A program made the position numbers and the translations under genes. This document shows positions 39,555-52,061 of a stretch of 64,000 nt of DNA, one piece after another (the stretch's first letter is position 1; each line of letters starts with the position of its first letter). The notes below the pieces were generated by a model. The model made no database searches, had not been told where the DNA came from, and saw only the letters and a program-made list of their open reading frames with translations. This DNA is from Drosophila miranda (taxonomy: Eukaryota > Arthropoda > Insecta > Diptera > Drosophilidae), in assembly GCF_003369915.1 (NCBI RefSeq), contig NC_046675.1, positions 3,658,001 through 3,722,000 on the forward strand, given 5' to 3'.

Positions 39555-42500
39555 AATATTTAATGCTGTCAGCTTTGCTGTTGGCCGCGTGTGATAAATA
39601 CACATGTATACACTCGTCTCGTGGCATATACTCGCTTCTGTTAAGTTTTAAATCGGCTTTTGGCCCGAATCGACCAGAGGCATCAATTTGACGGCGATAA
39701 TTTATATGTGATTTGGTCGCATTGCGGCGGCTTGTCAGGGATCTGTCCGCTTTGTTCCGCTGGGGATTCAGTCCTGTTCTGTTCCGTTAAGTTCTGTTGA
39801 CAAAATAAGCAAAATAATAAATTGCAAAAGTTGTGGCACGCTTCTCTGCTGGGATTTGCTTAATCGAATATGCACACAGCTCTGATCTGACTATAAATAA
39901 GACCAGTCCAGGCCGGTCCAGCCGGGCTGACCTTACCAATCAGCCTGCCAGCGGACCGCACCCATCATCGCGTTCATCGCATCATCGCAAGGGTGGCCCT
40001 TGACACATTAATTGGCCAAGAATACGGCAGTGTTGAAGCGCTTTATAACAACCTGAATTCCCAGCACTCGCCTCGCAGTATTCTCGGTATTATAAATATA
40101 AATTCTGTGGGGGACGGGACGCAGGTGCTGGTGTGCTGGGGTGCTCCCATGCTGGCAAAGCCGAAGTGGTAAACTTTTCTCTTCTCTGAATGTGGCCGGC
40201 ACATGCACGTTGCAACTTTCTGCAGTGCCGCGAACTTGTGTCCAAGCGAACTTTTCCTGCTGGGTGGACGAAGGAGGAACGAGGAAGGAAGGGTCAGCCG
40301 GAGTCTGGATCCCGTAGATGTCCGTGCCGTGTTCGGGTGCTCATTATGCCCCCAATGTTCGCCAAGTGGCCCTGCATTGGGGAATGGAAACTAAATGAAT
40401 GGGCCGGGCCGCTTGAAATGCCTGAAAGCCCAAAGGATTAAATGCTCTCGGTGCACACACAAAGGCGGCAGGGCAGGTCGACACCGCATTATAAAAACAA
40501 CTCATTTATCATAAGCGTGCTGCAGTGGGTGGCAGCACGGGGGGTAGGGTAGGGTAGGGTCGGAGTGCGGCTTACGACAAAAGTAACTGACAACTGCAGA
40601 TGAAATGTTGAAAGCGCGAACCGAATACACAGCGCAACAATTAATTGTCTCCGCATTCAGGCTCCCCATCGCCAAGATGCCACAAGGAGACGGCACGGAA
40701 GGGGTGCGACAGGTCAGAGGAGGTCACGGGTGCGGGCCCGGGTGCGGGTGCGGCACAACACGCAATAATCGCCCAGCATTTGTCCTTAATTAATGGTTGA
40801 GCACAAAGTAATAAACGATATTTAAACAGAAATTGCTTTGTTTTCCCTTTTGTTCTGCTTTTGCAATTGAAAGCAGACGGAATTCATATTTTACGCGACT
40901 GTCGTAAAACTCTACAACTACTTTCCCATTTCCCCCAATAGTAATAATAATAAAAACAACAAAAAAAAAACTATTTTAATTAACTGAAAAGCTTTAGCAT
41001 GCAAGAAAGGCATTGGCCAATAATTACTTTCCTTTAATTAAAATATTTTTGCGAGTAAAGAAGCCTGGAAAAAGAACAATGAAGAGCAACAACACATTAG
41101 ATCCAGAGATGATAAATTATTTTAATGATGACAGACGAGGCAGGCGCGTGTCCAGACAAAAGCCAAGCAAAGCCGGGCCAAGGCTGGTTCACAGGCACAC
41201 TCGACTGGATCTGTGGAGCCCTATGTCCTGAAAAGACATATGTATGGAGAGAACAGACAGCAGAAAGGACCTACTGAATTGTAAAATACCACCAAAATAC
41301 CGCACATCAATCAGTGTCGTCGCAATTTGAGCTCGAAAGCCGCCAACGAGTAGCCAACTCGTACAAATTGAATAAACATTTGCCGACTTTCCACAGACAT
41401 TTACTGGCCACAGCATGACCATTCACTTGCCTTTTCACCACCGGCCACAATCTAATTAATTTGCTTGCAAAATAATTTATTAATTAGCTTGTCAGTGTCA
41501 GGGATTTTCGGGCAATGCTTATCATTAAACAAAAGAAAGGCATCGGTGAACGGCAGGATAACGTCCAAATAGGCCATTAATCTGGATCAACTGCGGACAG
41601 GTGTGCGCGTAAATCCCGCATAGGAAACCAACGAATAAAGTGATATTGTTTGCAGCGTAAAAATGTATGCGAAAAATACAGCGAGAGGCAGATTGAACGA
41701 ATAATTATTTATTAATTTAACAGACACGCAATGCACATGAAGTTGTCTCGATGTGATTCCTGACATCCGCTGTGATTGCAAGCAATTCGAATTGGATTCC
41801 GCATTGCACTGCAGCCTCTGCCGATGCAGATGCAGTTGCAGTTGCAACCGAATGCCATCCAAGGATGCGTGTATGACCATTAAGAATTTATGATGTGCAC
41901 GTCAGCAGCGGCAATGGTATCCCGAGCCAGGTTGAGCCGGAGCCGGAGCCAGAGCCCCAGGCAGGCACAGGGCACACACCGTTGCACTGATTTCCCACGT
42001 GAACCCTGGCATGGTCATGGGGCACAGGGGCACACTGCCTCCGCCACTTTTTAAAACATGAAATCTGTGCCGGCTTTAATTCGACAGATGGCTGGCTCAA
42101 GACTTTTTAAGACAATTAATCAATTGGCAGATGGGACGCATCCAAGCGGATAGTCCTCAATCCTCGTACCATTTTCCATTTTATATTTTCCCGCCAATCA
42201 TTGCCACTGATTATTTCTAGAGGAAAAGCCAGATGCATCACCAGAAGTCACGTGGTGAGCGCCGCTCGAATCTTATGGAGGCTGCTTGGGCGGCGAGCGG
42301 TTTGGGGGTTGGGGTTTGGGTTTTGGCTTACTTTATATATCGCCTGAGGGCAGGGCAGGGTTTTAGCAAATTGTAGGAGCCAAACCTAAACCTAAACCGA
42401 AACCGAAACTAAAATGAAAGCTAAAACTAAAACGTCGCAGTCGCAGGCGGATTCGCTTTCGCATTTGCACTCAGCTGCATTCGAGTCTGGGTCAGCCATT

Positions 42501-43590
42501 CGTGAGTGTGTTGGTTGGGCTGCTGTAAGTTTTGTGGAAAGTGAAAATGAAAGCCCTTTTACCGGCCCCCACCCCACCGGCCACTCGGTGTATCTGTGTG
42601 TGCAGCGGAAGTGGGTAAATAGTGCAAAGAGGAAATGTACAAATAAATATTTGCAAATGAAAATGAACAAGGAAATGGAAGCGCCATGTGGCAGCGACAA
42701 GCGCTAAAACGCTTTATATATGTATGTATGTAGTATGTGTCCGAAACGATAATAAATGTGGCAACAATTTCCACTGGCCTTGAGCCCAAAATGCCTTGCA
42801 ACAAATACCCTGCCTCTGCCTCCAGTTCTGGTTTTGTGTGGCTATTTTTTAGGTACATAGATCGATCAAATTTTCAAGTCTCAAAGAGTTTGCTTCCATT
42901 TGATTGACCTCAAAATCAGATTCTAATATGAAATGCATAAATTTAAAGCCAGATATTATCGCTAGTAAATCAGATTAGTTTGAATGCTCCCCCCTCTGCC
43001 ATTCCTCCCCAGGAAAAAAAGGAGAGCAAAAAATGCTAACCAACTGAATTATTTTCAAATCATTCTAGGCAAAAACCAATTTGCATTTCAATTGGTGCTC
43101 AAAAATCGAGAGGTGGGAGTCGAGTGGAGTGGAGCGGTGGCTGAGTGGCGGAGTGGAGGATGATAAAAACGTTGTGGCTGTGGCATGCCACAAAGCGGCA
43201 ATCAGTAACAGTTATAGCGGAAAATGGCCATAATATGTATAGGGCTGATATGAATATCTAACCCAAAACAGGCAGAAAATTGCAAAAGTGCCTAGAAAGA
43301 ATTTTCGGTGGGTCACGGGGCATGGGGCATGGGGCATGAGGCATGAGGCAAAGGCGGCTGCACACATGACTGAAATTAAAATAGCAACAGCAAGAACAGA
43401 TACAGCAACAGGAGAGGGGCGGGTAAGGGCAACCAGCAACCACACAAAAGCAATTTCGATCAGGCACAAAGATAAGAAGCGGATTCAAAGCAGAGAGCCA
43501 ACGCAGCACATCAGTTACAAAAATGTAGGCTACAACACCACCCACAACCACCCTCCACAAGCACCCTAGAACTACCCGAAACCACCTTCT

Positions 43591-43625
43591 CTGCCTCTGC
43601 CTCTGCCTCTGCCTGTGCCTCTGCT
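43591..43625. repeat. (CTCTGC)n hexanucleotide repeat
   Basis: Five units with a GTGCCT variant. Confidence 0.8.
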
Positions 43626-45750
43626 CCCCACACCTCAACAAAGGCCCGTAAAGGCAAAGCAGATAAAGAAGAGCCGAAAAAACAGGCAAGAAAAAAAGCG
43701 ACCAGAAAGAGGGCTCACAAGGATGCGCTGGAGGATTCACTTGGCAAGTGGCAAGGATCCCTTCTTCACCCTCACTCCTCCCAGCCCCCTCGTGGTTTAG
43801 GCCTCATTTTGCGGCTGCTGTAGGTGCGCTAAAATTATGCAAATCATCGTAATACTTTCACAGAGAAAGCAAAGCGGAAGGAAATTGTGTAAAAGCGGCA
43901 AGCGACAGGCGGCGGCAGGCGGCAGGCGGCAGGCGGATGAGCTGCTGAGAAGAAGCGTGCCTGAACAGCAGCCGTGGCCGTGTCTGTCCCGCCTGCTGGT
44001 GGTGGTAGCCTTTTTGGCAGTCTACAAAGCAAATAATTGCCCCAAAAATTGGGGCCATGCAAACTGTAATGTAATGGAGCCGTTTCGCTTTGAACGTCGT
44101 CGCATGTGTAGTCCTAATGATGATATTTCCCATCCCACCCAAAAAAAAAAAAAAAGAAGTGAATCAAATAAAGACAGAGAGAGAAGAAGAGTGAGAGCGG
44201 AAAGCGAACGGAGTGGAAAACAGTAAAATGAAGTAAAATACATGGAAAATGTTTACTCAAGCGGCCAGAGTCAATATAAGAGGTAGAGGCTCCTCTTAAA
44301 GACTCTCGCTGTTAAGGAGTTTAAGGCTGCCACGCAGTGAAGCATAAAGTGCACTTCCCTCCCCACTTCCCCTCTACCAGTTTCCGTTTCCTGCTCGACC
44401 ATCCTCTGCGGGGTTGTGGAAAAATTTAATAAACGTCAAGCTGCGGAAGAGAGAGCTGGCGTGGAGTGGCTTGCAGCATTGCACCTGCCGTTGACCGCAA
44501 TTGGGGTCCGAAATTCATGCTCATATCGTCTACATGAGGAGCCAAAGAGCCGAGCAGTCGAGCAGCCGAGGAGCCGAACAATGGCCAAACAAATGCTGAA
44601 AATATGCAATATAACGTATACGACCCGTGACACATTCGGGACATAAAAGCAAGGCATGGCGAGCAGAATACACTTCCAAATGCCACCGCAGGCAGACATC
44701 TCTGATCCCTGATATCTGCAAACTTCATAAGTCTCCACCGAGATTGCCGGCCATATTTCAGAGTGCCCCACTTAAGACCCATCTCTGATTTATGGTCTCA
44801 AAGTTGCCCAACTTTCCATCGCTCATATGTCGCCCGGTGGCCTTATAATTGCAGTTCGAAACGGGGAACCATTTAGTATGAGTCCTAGGCCCAGGTCGTA
44901 GGCCAAGTTCCGGGGCATGTAAAACTTTTCCCATTTCGCTGATCATTTCGCGCAACATTAACATGCTTATTAATAGTTGCAACAACCCAGAGACAGACAC
45001 ATCAAAGCACGGTTGAACACGTCTCATGTTCCTAATGGCTTTGGCCGCTGTCTAAGCCGCGTGAAATTGTCAAAGTGTTGGCCACATTTCATCCTTGCTC
45101 AACCGGAGATGGCGGGTGCTGGGCGGAGCTTAGCAATTTTATTGCTCCCCAAGCCGGGAGGGGCTCGGGCTGGTACCTTTTTTGAATAGCGCGACACATT
45201 AACTTAATAATTTAGTGAGTGTCGAGTGGGCTGTTATAAATATTTATAAGCAACGGCAACGGCGATGGCAGTGGGTGTGGGATGTATTGCGGCTTGAGTG
45301 CGCCGTATCTGGCAGTCCTAGGTCTGCACCTAAGAGCTACTCCAGCTACAGTTTGCGCAACTATTCCGGATCCCGAGTTCTGAAGCTCAATTGCGCGTAA
45401 AAGTCAAATGTCTCTGCCTCTCCCTTCGCCGTCCACACTCGCACACAGATTCCGATATCGAGAGCAGGATACCGGCTTCCCGACTCGCTCGCATGCAAAG
45501 TTTGCACGTTTCGCCTTTAGCCTTGAGACTTGAGCCCTAAGTCGGTGTTATATATGCGCATGTATTAGTTGTGCCGCCATTTTGTATGCCATATAAACGG
45601 GAAAACGCTTACAGTCGTTAAGGGATTTAGCAGGCAAATATAAATTTATGAAATATTCGACGAGACCACAATGGAACAACAGTGGAGCCCAGAAATATAT
45701 ACTTTGCGTATACGGATCTGTGGCACACTTTTTATTGCACCTTTCCCATT

Positions 45751-45772
45751 CCCCCCCCCCACCCACCCACCC

Positions 45773-45812
<40 letters not shown>
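45751..45812. repeat. Poly(C) tract with CCCA interruptions
   Basis: Ten C, then ACCC units, then 39 uninterrupted C (45774-45812). The complementary strand is a long poly(G) that could form G-quadruplexes. Length is likely unstable or assembly-dependent. Confidence 0.9.
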
Positions 45813-46437
45813 ATAGAAAGCCAAAAAGTCACCTCAACCGTCTGTAATATGTAATCGACTAGGGGCAGGCAGCACAGCACACAACACGACCATCAGCAGC
45901 CGCAACATGGCCAAAATCAATGCTAAAACCAACCCAAAGCCCGAACTAATGTTATTTGAGGAGCAAACAATGATAATGAAATCATGGGGCAGAGGGCAAA
46001 TGCCAAATGCCAAATGAAGAGTGATTCGGTTTGGTCGGGCTGTGGCATCGGGCCAATAACTAATTTCATTTGCTCTGCAAATGCGGATACGTATACGAGA
46101 GCACGGCAACAGATGCACAAAAGTTGACATTATTCCACAGGGGGAGCTACAGCCACTACTACAGCATGTTTTGGGGGCTTTTCCTCGCCCGAAATTGAAT
46201 GTAATTAAACCCAAAATTGAGTTGCATTCGGGCAGAACATGAATGAAAGTTCATTAGAGTCCATTTTTTGTGTACTCTTTATGTAAGCCTGCCATCATTT
46301 AAAGGCTTGTGGGTCGCACACGCCAGTCAGAACACCTATACGGGAAACCATTCAAAAGCTACAACAAAAGAGCCCCTTTTAGTGGGGAAACAGCTGTACA
46401 AACGCTGGGTATAGCTACAGCCTTGGCCCGAGATCGC

Positions 46438-46445
46438 TATAAATA
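46438..46445 (+). promoter_or_regulatory. TATA box of first nuclease gene
   Basis: TATAAATA about 44 bp upstream of the ATG at 46489, giving a very short leader starting near 46468-46470. Confidence 0.6.
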
Positions 46446-46488
46446 GGCCCGAAGACTAAGGATTGCAGCGACGCTGAGAGTTTTGGAT

Positions 46489-47658
46489 ATGCTGAAACGT
46501 CTTCTACCATTGCTGGCTCTCTGTGCCTTGGGTAAGCGCACAGATATTTACAACCCAACCTGAGTTAAACATTGATATGGCTTCTGCCACACACAGCTCA
46601 GAGCCAGTGCCCCTTCACCAGGCCCATCGTCGAGGGAACGACTCGCATTGTCATGGTTCGTCTTCGCAATCGCCAGCTGATGCTGAAGCGGACGGCCAGC
46701 TCCGCTGTGGGAGAGTCGCTCCAGCTGTGGTGCAGCCCGAGGGATGTTCGCCCGGTCACCTGCCAGCGGGGCCAGAGGCCATCATTTGTGCCCCCATTAC
46801 CAATGACATGCCAGAGGCCGCCTGTGACAGTGACAATCCCGGTGACAGATCGCCGCTGCAGAGCCTCCATGTTCCGTGTGGGCTATAACATTGGCAGGGG
46901 TCAGTTCCTGGAGCTCTATCGAAGCTGCTTCGACAGGAGGGCCGTGCGAACCCTCTGGGTGGAGCATCAGGTTTATGCCAAGCCTTTCTGTGAGTAGAGA
47001 AACAAGAGAACAACCAGACTCTGATTTAACTTTGCTCAAAATGAATCCTGCAGATGCCACACGCCCTTGTGTGCGATTCAGCTCCGATGGTGTCATCTCG
47101 GGGGCGGACGAGGCCAGCTACACGGTGCGCAACATTCATGCCACCTTCCGGCGCCTCTTCGGCAACAACCAGAACTTCATACCCAACAATCGGGACGTGA
47201 TCATCAACCGCGGCCACCTAGCCGCCTCCGCGGACTTCCTCTTCGGCGATCAGATGTGCGCCACCTTCAAGTACGTGAATGTGGTGCCACAGTTCCTGAC
47301 CATCAACGATCGCAACTGGGAGGCCATCGAGCGCTGGGTGCGCAGCTCGGTGCGGGGCAATCAGTTCGTGAATGTGCGGACTGGTGCCAACGGCATCCTC
47401 ACGCTGCCCGCTGCCAACGGTCAGAGGCAGGTCTTCCTGAGCGGCAACCGCAATCCGGTGCCTCTCTGGATGTACAAGATCGTCCGCGACTCCAATAATC
47501 GGCCCATAGTGGCTTTCCTCACCTACAACAACATCTACGCCCGACAGCGTCCCGCAGCGCCATCCTTCTGTCAGGTCGTCAATTGTCCCCTGCAATTGGG
47601 AGGCACTGCCGCAGATGGCTTCACCTTCTGTTGCAACCCAGCCACTTTTAATCCCTAA
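46489..47658 (+). CDS. Secreted DNA/RNA non-specific endonuclease, copy A
   Basis: Insect member of the Serratia-nuclease/EndoG (Endonuclease_NS) superfamily, expected to hydrolyse DNA and RNA outside the cell, probably in the gut. Exons 46489-46531, 46597-46989 and 47054-47658 give 346 residues. Introns are 65 and 64 bp, GT-AG, both in phase 1. The start is an ATG followed by a Leu-rich signal peptide (MLKRLLPLLALCALG). The N-terminal part is Cys-rich. The catalytic domain has NRGH at residues 197-200 (canonical family DRGH with Asp replaced by Asn), then the metal-site region VNVVPQFLTINDRNWEAIE and WMYKIV...FLTYNN. C-terminal Cys pairs occur at FCQVVNCP and FTFCCN. It is the most diverged of the three copies and lies about 2.7 kb from the next. 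Cys residues RPC and DQMC, lost in copy C, are present. Confidence 0.88.
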
Positions 47659-50346
47659 CTGATGGACAATCCCAAATATTTACTGGAACTAAATGTACAC
47701 TTCAAGAATCAACCATATGAAAAATATAGCGATACAGCAACGAAAGGAGTTTTGGCCATTGCCTGAAATCTTATTCAGAGGTATTTCTTTTTCTATGATA
47801 GACCAATGATAAACCAACTAGATTGAGATACAAATTTTTGATGAAACGAGCGGGACTTTTATACCCGTTACCCAGTCAGTAAGGATGATAGAACCGTATA
47901 TTTTTCGGACTCGATTCTACATTTTGTTACCATCGCTTCCTGTGCATTTCATTTGATTATCCTCTTCGCTTAAATTCGAATTAAATATATGTTCTTACGA
48001 CTGAATGCCGCAAATCAATTTTCATAAATCGTAAAAGTTCGCGTGGCAGTTCAAAAAGCAACTAAACGCTTTGGATTCATTCATGCCTCATTCAAAATTG
48101 ACTCTTGCTGCCAGTTTTAATGGTCATTCGGTGGCTTCTCATAAATTGCCGACAACCAACCCCCCATTTCGCATTTGGGCCATTTAAATTCAAGCTGCGA
48201 TTGTGGGGGCGGTGGAGGCTGTGGGGGGCTGTGGGGGAGTTTGCCACTTTTCAATGCGTGCGAGTGCAATAAAGCCCAAGCCCGTGGCGATTTTGCCTTT
48301 TGGCCGTGTTGTGGGCTGCGCCTAAAAGTAGACATTAAATAAATTATTCAGAGGGGCATGGCTGTGCTGCTTTTAAATACACACGCCTGCGAAATTGTTT
48401 TGTGCGTGTGGAACTGATGGAATACCCAAGGAAGTGAAGTCGAAGCGGAGCAAGGGGTTGGGAGTTTTGGGGGCCACTGGGAGCTCATAAAAGTGCAGAA
48501 TAAATTTAGCAGCCCGGACATGAGCTGGGCTCTCATAAAATCTAACAGTTGTAATTGTGCTGTAAACACGCAACTCAATGGCATTGTAAATAGGGCCCAG
48601 CACTTGCAGCCCATCAGCCATCACCCATACACCCATTCACCGCCCTATCTATGAGTCTATCCCATCGGGAACCCCGTCTCCGACATCACCATCAACCGTC
48701 TGCAGTGCGGCACAATTTAATTTATGTTTCGGTTTGTGGTCGGCTTGTTGATTTCGCCGCTTTTGCCCCTTTTATTTTTATTGACCATTACATTCCCTAA
48801 ACACAGAACCACACCACACCACACCACACCGCACCACACCACACCATACGATTCGAGTCGCAAATTTTATATGGCATAATTTGGTTCGCTTCTGTGAGCA
48901 TACATTAAAAGTGCCCAAATAGCGCCAAATTGCTCGTAAGTTGCGGAAATTGCGTTACGCCTCCATCAGGACCATTCTACGAGCGGAAGGCAGACAAAAG
49001 CCTAGAATACTTTGCCGCGCATTAAACATTTCACAAAATGCACATTAAAATACATGGCCACTTAGATCCAACGACAAATACTACAATGGCCAGACAATGG
49101 CAGACATTAGAAGACAATCATTCAGTCACTGTCTGGCTGTGTTACTGTCACTGGCCCTGGCGATTTTGGTGATTCTGGTTCTGATTCTGGCATAATTGTG
49201 TCATTATGTGATCTAGAAACAGAACTCGAACAGGTACATCAGAGTGAATTCGGGTTGGGTCAACCACAGCTCAAGGAGTGCCTTCCATTGAGAATTTACA
49301 TGCCCATTAACTGCAGCAGCACATCGTAAATATATGTACTCGAATAAATGTAAAGGCTGATATACAGTTGCGGTTAAGATAATAGTAAAGCGACAATGTG
49401 ATAAAATTGAAGGACATTGCTGGTACACGAGAGCTTCGAAGGTTTCATATATCTTTGAAGTATGTTCTAAATATTATCGAATACTAAAAAGCCTATCCTT
49501 ATATCCTCCCACTCTCTCTGGGGAGCGATGCGAGCGCCACAAATAGAATTGAATAGAATTTATGCCTGTAATACGAAATTTTAGAATGTTCTGTAATATT
49601 TGCTCTCCGTATGATCGTAGCTAAAATTGCGAATACCAAGGAATACCAAATTAGATCGATCCAACTTGTATATTCTCTCTACAGAAGAAAGGCGAGAATC
49701 TTGATCGCATGTTTCATAATAAGTGGTTTGGATAATTTGTAAAGTAACCTTTTATGATCCCCGCAATTGTATCTGCTTTCCTTAGATTTTGCCATACGTG
49801 CACCACTCGGATTGGAGCTTGCAACGCACTCAACTGTGCCACAAAAAATATGCTTTCCAATGTGCATTTGCATGTGAGAGCACAGAATGCAGCGAAATAG
49901 TTTTGGCTAAATATTCGGGAAAATAAAATTTCATTTGGCTGCCGGAAAGCGGCTGTAAGAAAGGGAAACCGAAACCCTAAAAGAAGTGCACACACTTTCA
50001 TGTTGACCCAGAGAGAGAGAGGAGAGGAGAGGCCAGGAAATGTTGCCAATGTCAGAGCCGGAAAATGGAAGTACAAATTACAGTGCATATCCGAGTGTAA
50101 AATATTTTTAGGGCCAGGCTAGGGCTAGCCGCACATCAAGTGCGGAGCACAATGAAAAATAATAAAACGCCTCTTCAGCACTTTAGGCCCGGCCTCCATG
50201 TATCCATGTATGCGGTCAGAATGTGTTGCCAAAAATAGTCTCTTCTGTTGTTTCTTCTGTTGCTTCTGGGACTGAATGTAGACACGTGCCCGCGAGCGGG
50301 GCCCGGTAACAATAAAGTAGGAACGGCCCGGTAGCCTCGAGAGCCG
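47659..50346. other. Intergenic between nuclease copies A and B
   Basis: No gene recognised. It includes a short TATACCCGTTACCC word at about 47861 that may be a DINE-1 relic, an (ACACC)n repeat at 48808-48845 and unremarkable A/T-rich DNA. Confidence 0.5.
48808..48845. repeat. (ACACC)n pentanucleotide repeat
   Basis: Seven units, one with a G substitution. Confidence 0.85.
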
Positions 50347-50353
50347 TATAAAT
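50347..50353 (+). promoter_or_regulatory. TATA box of second nuclease gene
   Basis: TATAAAT 40 bp upstream of the ATG. The stretch from the TATA box to the ATG (GGCAGAGCCTAGC, CAACAATCA) is shared with copy C. Confidence 0.6.
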
Positions 50354-50386
50354 GCCAGTGGCAGAGCCTAGCAATCAACAATCACC

Positions 50387-51588
50387 ATGGAAGCCCAACC
50401 GGTTCTACGATATCTGCTGGTTTGCATCGCCGTTGCACTGGGATTGGGTGAGTACCATTAAGAACTCTTAAGGGCTGTGCGATTTGACACATTGTTTCCT
50501 CGACATGATAGTCCTTCAGGCGAAGGCCGACTGCCCATTGTCGCGGGCCATGATTGAGGGCACCAATCGGATATTTGCCAACCGCGATCGCAGGGGAAAT
50601 TACGCGTTGAAACGTGTCCAGAGAGTGCAAACTGGCGAGGTGCTCCACATGATCTGCCAGCCGAACGACATCGTACAGACCACCTGCCAACAGAACACAA
50701 ACTTCACCCGACCGCTGCCGTTGCGTTGCAATAACCCTATGCCTGCCACGGCCACAATCGTCACCGATGCATCCTGTCCGGCCACAATGTACTCCATTGG
50801 CTACACGATTAACAACCGACGACTGGAGCTGTATCGCGCCTGCTACGATCGCACCAATGTAAGGGCCCTCTTCACGACACACACGGTGTACGGCAAAACC
50901 TTCTGTGAGTACTCAATGATCTCTCCCAGCTCCATTGACTTAAAAGGCTAGGCTGTTCTCCCATCCCACAGTTCCAGCGCGTCCCTGCGCCGATTTCAGC
51001 CGAGATAACGCCCTGAGTGCGGCGGATGCCAGGACCTTCACTGTCCGCAGTATTTACGATGCCTTCAGGCGTATCTTCGGAAACAACCAGAGATACATTC
51101 CCAACAACCGGGATGTGGTCATCAATCGCGGACATCTGACTCCCTCAGCAGATTATCTGTACGGGGACCAGATGTGCGCCACCTTCAAGTACGTGAATGT
51201 GGTGCCCCAGTTCAAGACCATCAACGACCGCAACTGGGAGACCATCGAGCGCTGGGTGCGCAATCGCATCCGCGGAGGTGGTTCGCTGAGGATCAAGACG
51301 GGTGCTGTTGGCACTCTCATCCTGCCGAATACTGCCCGGCCCCCCGTCCCTCATCGCGCGATTCTGGGAGCTGGCACAAAGAACCCCGTGCCTGAGTGGA
51401 TGTACAAGGTGGTGCGAACCTCAACCAACCGGCCTCTGGCCGTCTTCCTCACGTACAACAACATATATGCTCCACGCCGTCCCAGTGCCCCACGATTTTG
51501 CACTAGCGTCCCCTGCCCCATGGCCCTGGTCAACAATGCAGCCGCTGGCTTTACCTACTGCTGCAATGCCACCATTTTCAACATCTGA
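50387..51588 (+). CDS. Secreted DNA/RNA non-specific endonuclease, copy B
   Basis: Same family and structure as copy A. Exons 50387-50447, 50512-50904 and 50972-51588 give 356 residues; introns of 64 and 67 bp are in phase 1. The signal peptide (YLLVCIAVALGL) continues across the first intron to VLQAKA, then the mature start DCPLSRAM. NRGH lies at residues 203-206, followed by VNVVPQFKTINDRNWETIE. All conserved Cys are present, including Cys157 (RPCADF) and Cys220 (DQMCATF), and it ends at CCNATIFNI. A possible AATAAA signal is at 51725-51730. It forms a recent tandem pair with copy C: the 3' part of exon 2 and both introns are almost the same while other exon parts differ strongly. Asn in place of the catalytic-motif Asp is shared by all three copies, so it is a family trait here, not decay. 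Confidence 0.88.
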
Positions 51589-52021
51589 TTATCAACGAAA
51601 GTTCACTGAATGAAAGCTGTCAAATTTATTCGAAAATATCCCAAATATAATATACTCCATTAAAGAAACCAAAATGATCTGTTCACTAGTATTGAAACAT
51701 TTGAATAATCTTTTATTACTCCAAAATAAAATAGGTTTTGGGTTGTCATAAATGTATAAGGTCTAATTTTATTATAAACAGTTTGAGTCATAGGTGTTTG
51801 TGTCTTATACGTAATAGTTAGTACTACAGCCATGCTTGGGGTTTTCCAGGGTGTTCTATTATATTTTATTTACTTAATTAATTTGTTTCATAATTGTAGG
51901 TCATAACATTTGTCTAATTAGAGATTTATTAAAACTTGCTTTAAGCTGATTGCTACTGAGCTACTACTGAGAAGACTGATAAGAACATGTATTGATAGAA
52001 CATATTCGTCCGATCCGATCG
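51589..52021. other. Spacer between nuclease copies B and C
   Basis: A/T-rich, no gene. It contains the presumed polyadenylation signal of copy B at 51725-51730. Confidence 0.5.
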
Positions 52022-52028
52022 TATAAAT
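52022..52028 (+). promoter_or_regulatory. TATA box of third nuclease gene
   Basis: TATAAAT 40 bp upstream of the ATG, at the same spacing as copy B. Confidence 0.6.
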
Positions 52029-52061
52029 TCCAGAGGCAGAGCCTAGCATTCAACAATCATA

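Larger units (their letters stand above)
30739..46437. other. Long non-coding region, continued
   Basis: Besides the candidate sites listed separately, I see no gene. Simple repeats include (CTGT)n at 34218-34240, (TC)n at 35768-35798, CTG at 35866-35880, GTATCT units at 38408-38438, CATGGGG units at 43318-43350, CTCTGC units at 43591-43625, poly(A) at 44142-44156 and a very long poly(C) at 45774-45812. Longest open frames (for example 36409-36891 plus, 43258-43740 minus) are low-complexity and have no family features. Confidence 0.55.

Noticed and set aside
43258..43740. 160-codon open frame on the minus strand
   Set aside because: Translation of CTCTGC and related repeats; a chance frame.
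46756..47096. Frames antisense to nuclease copy A (and similar ones under copies B and C)
   Set aside because: Shadows of GC-rich coding sequence; the sense strand has splice sites, signal peptide and active-site motifs.
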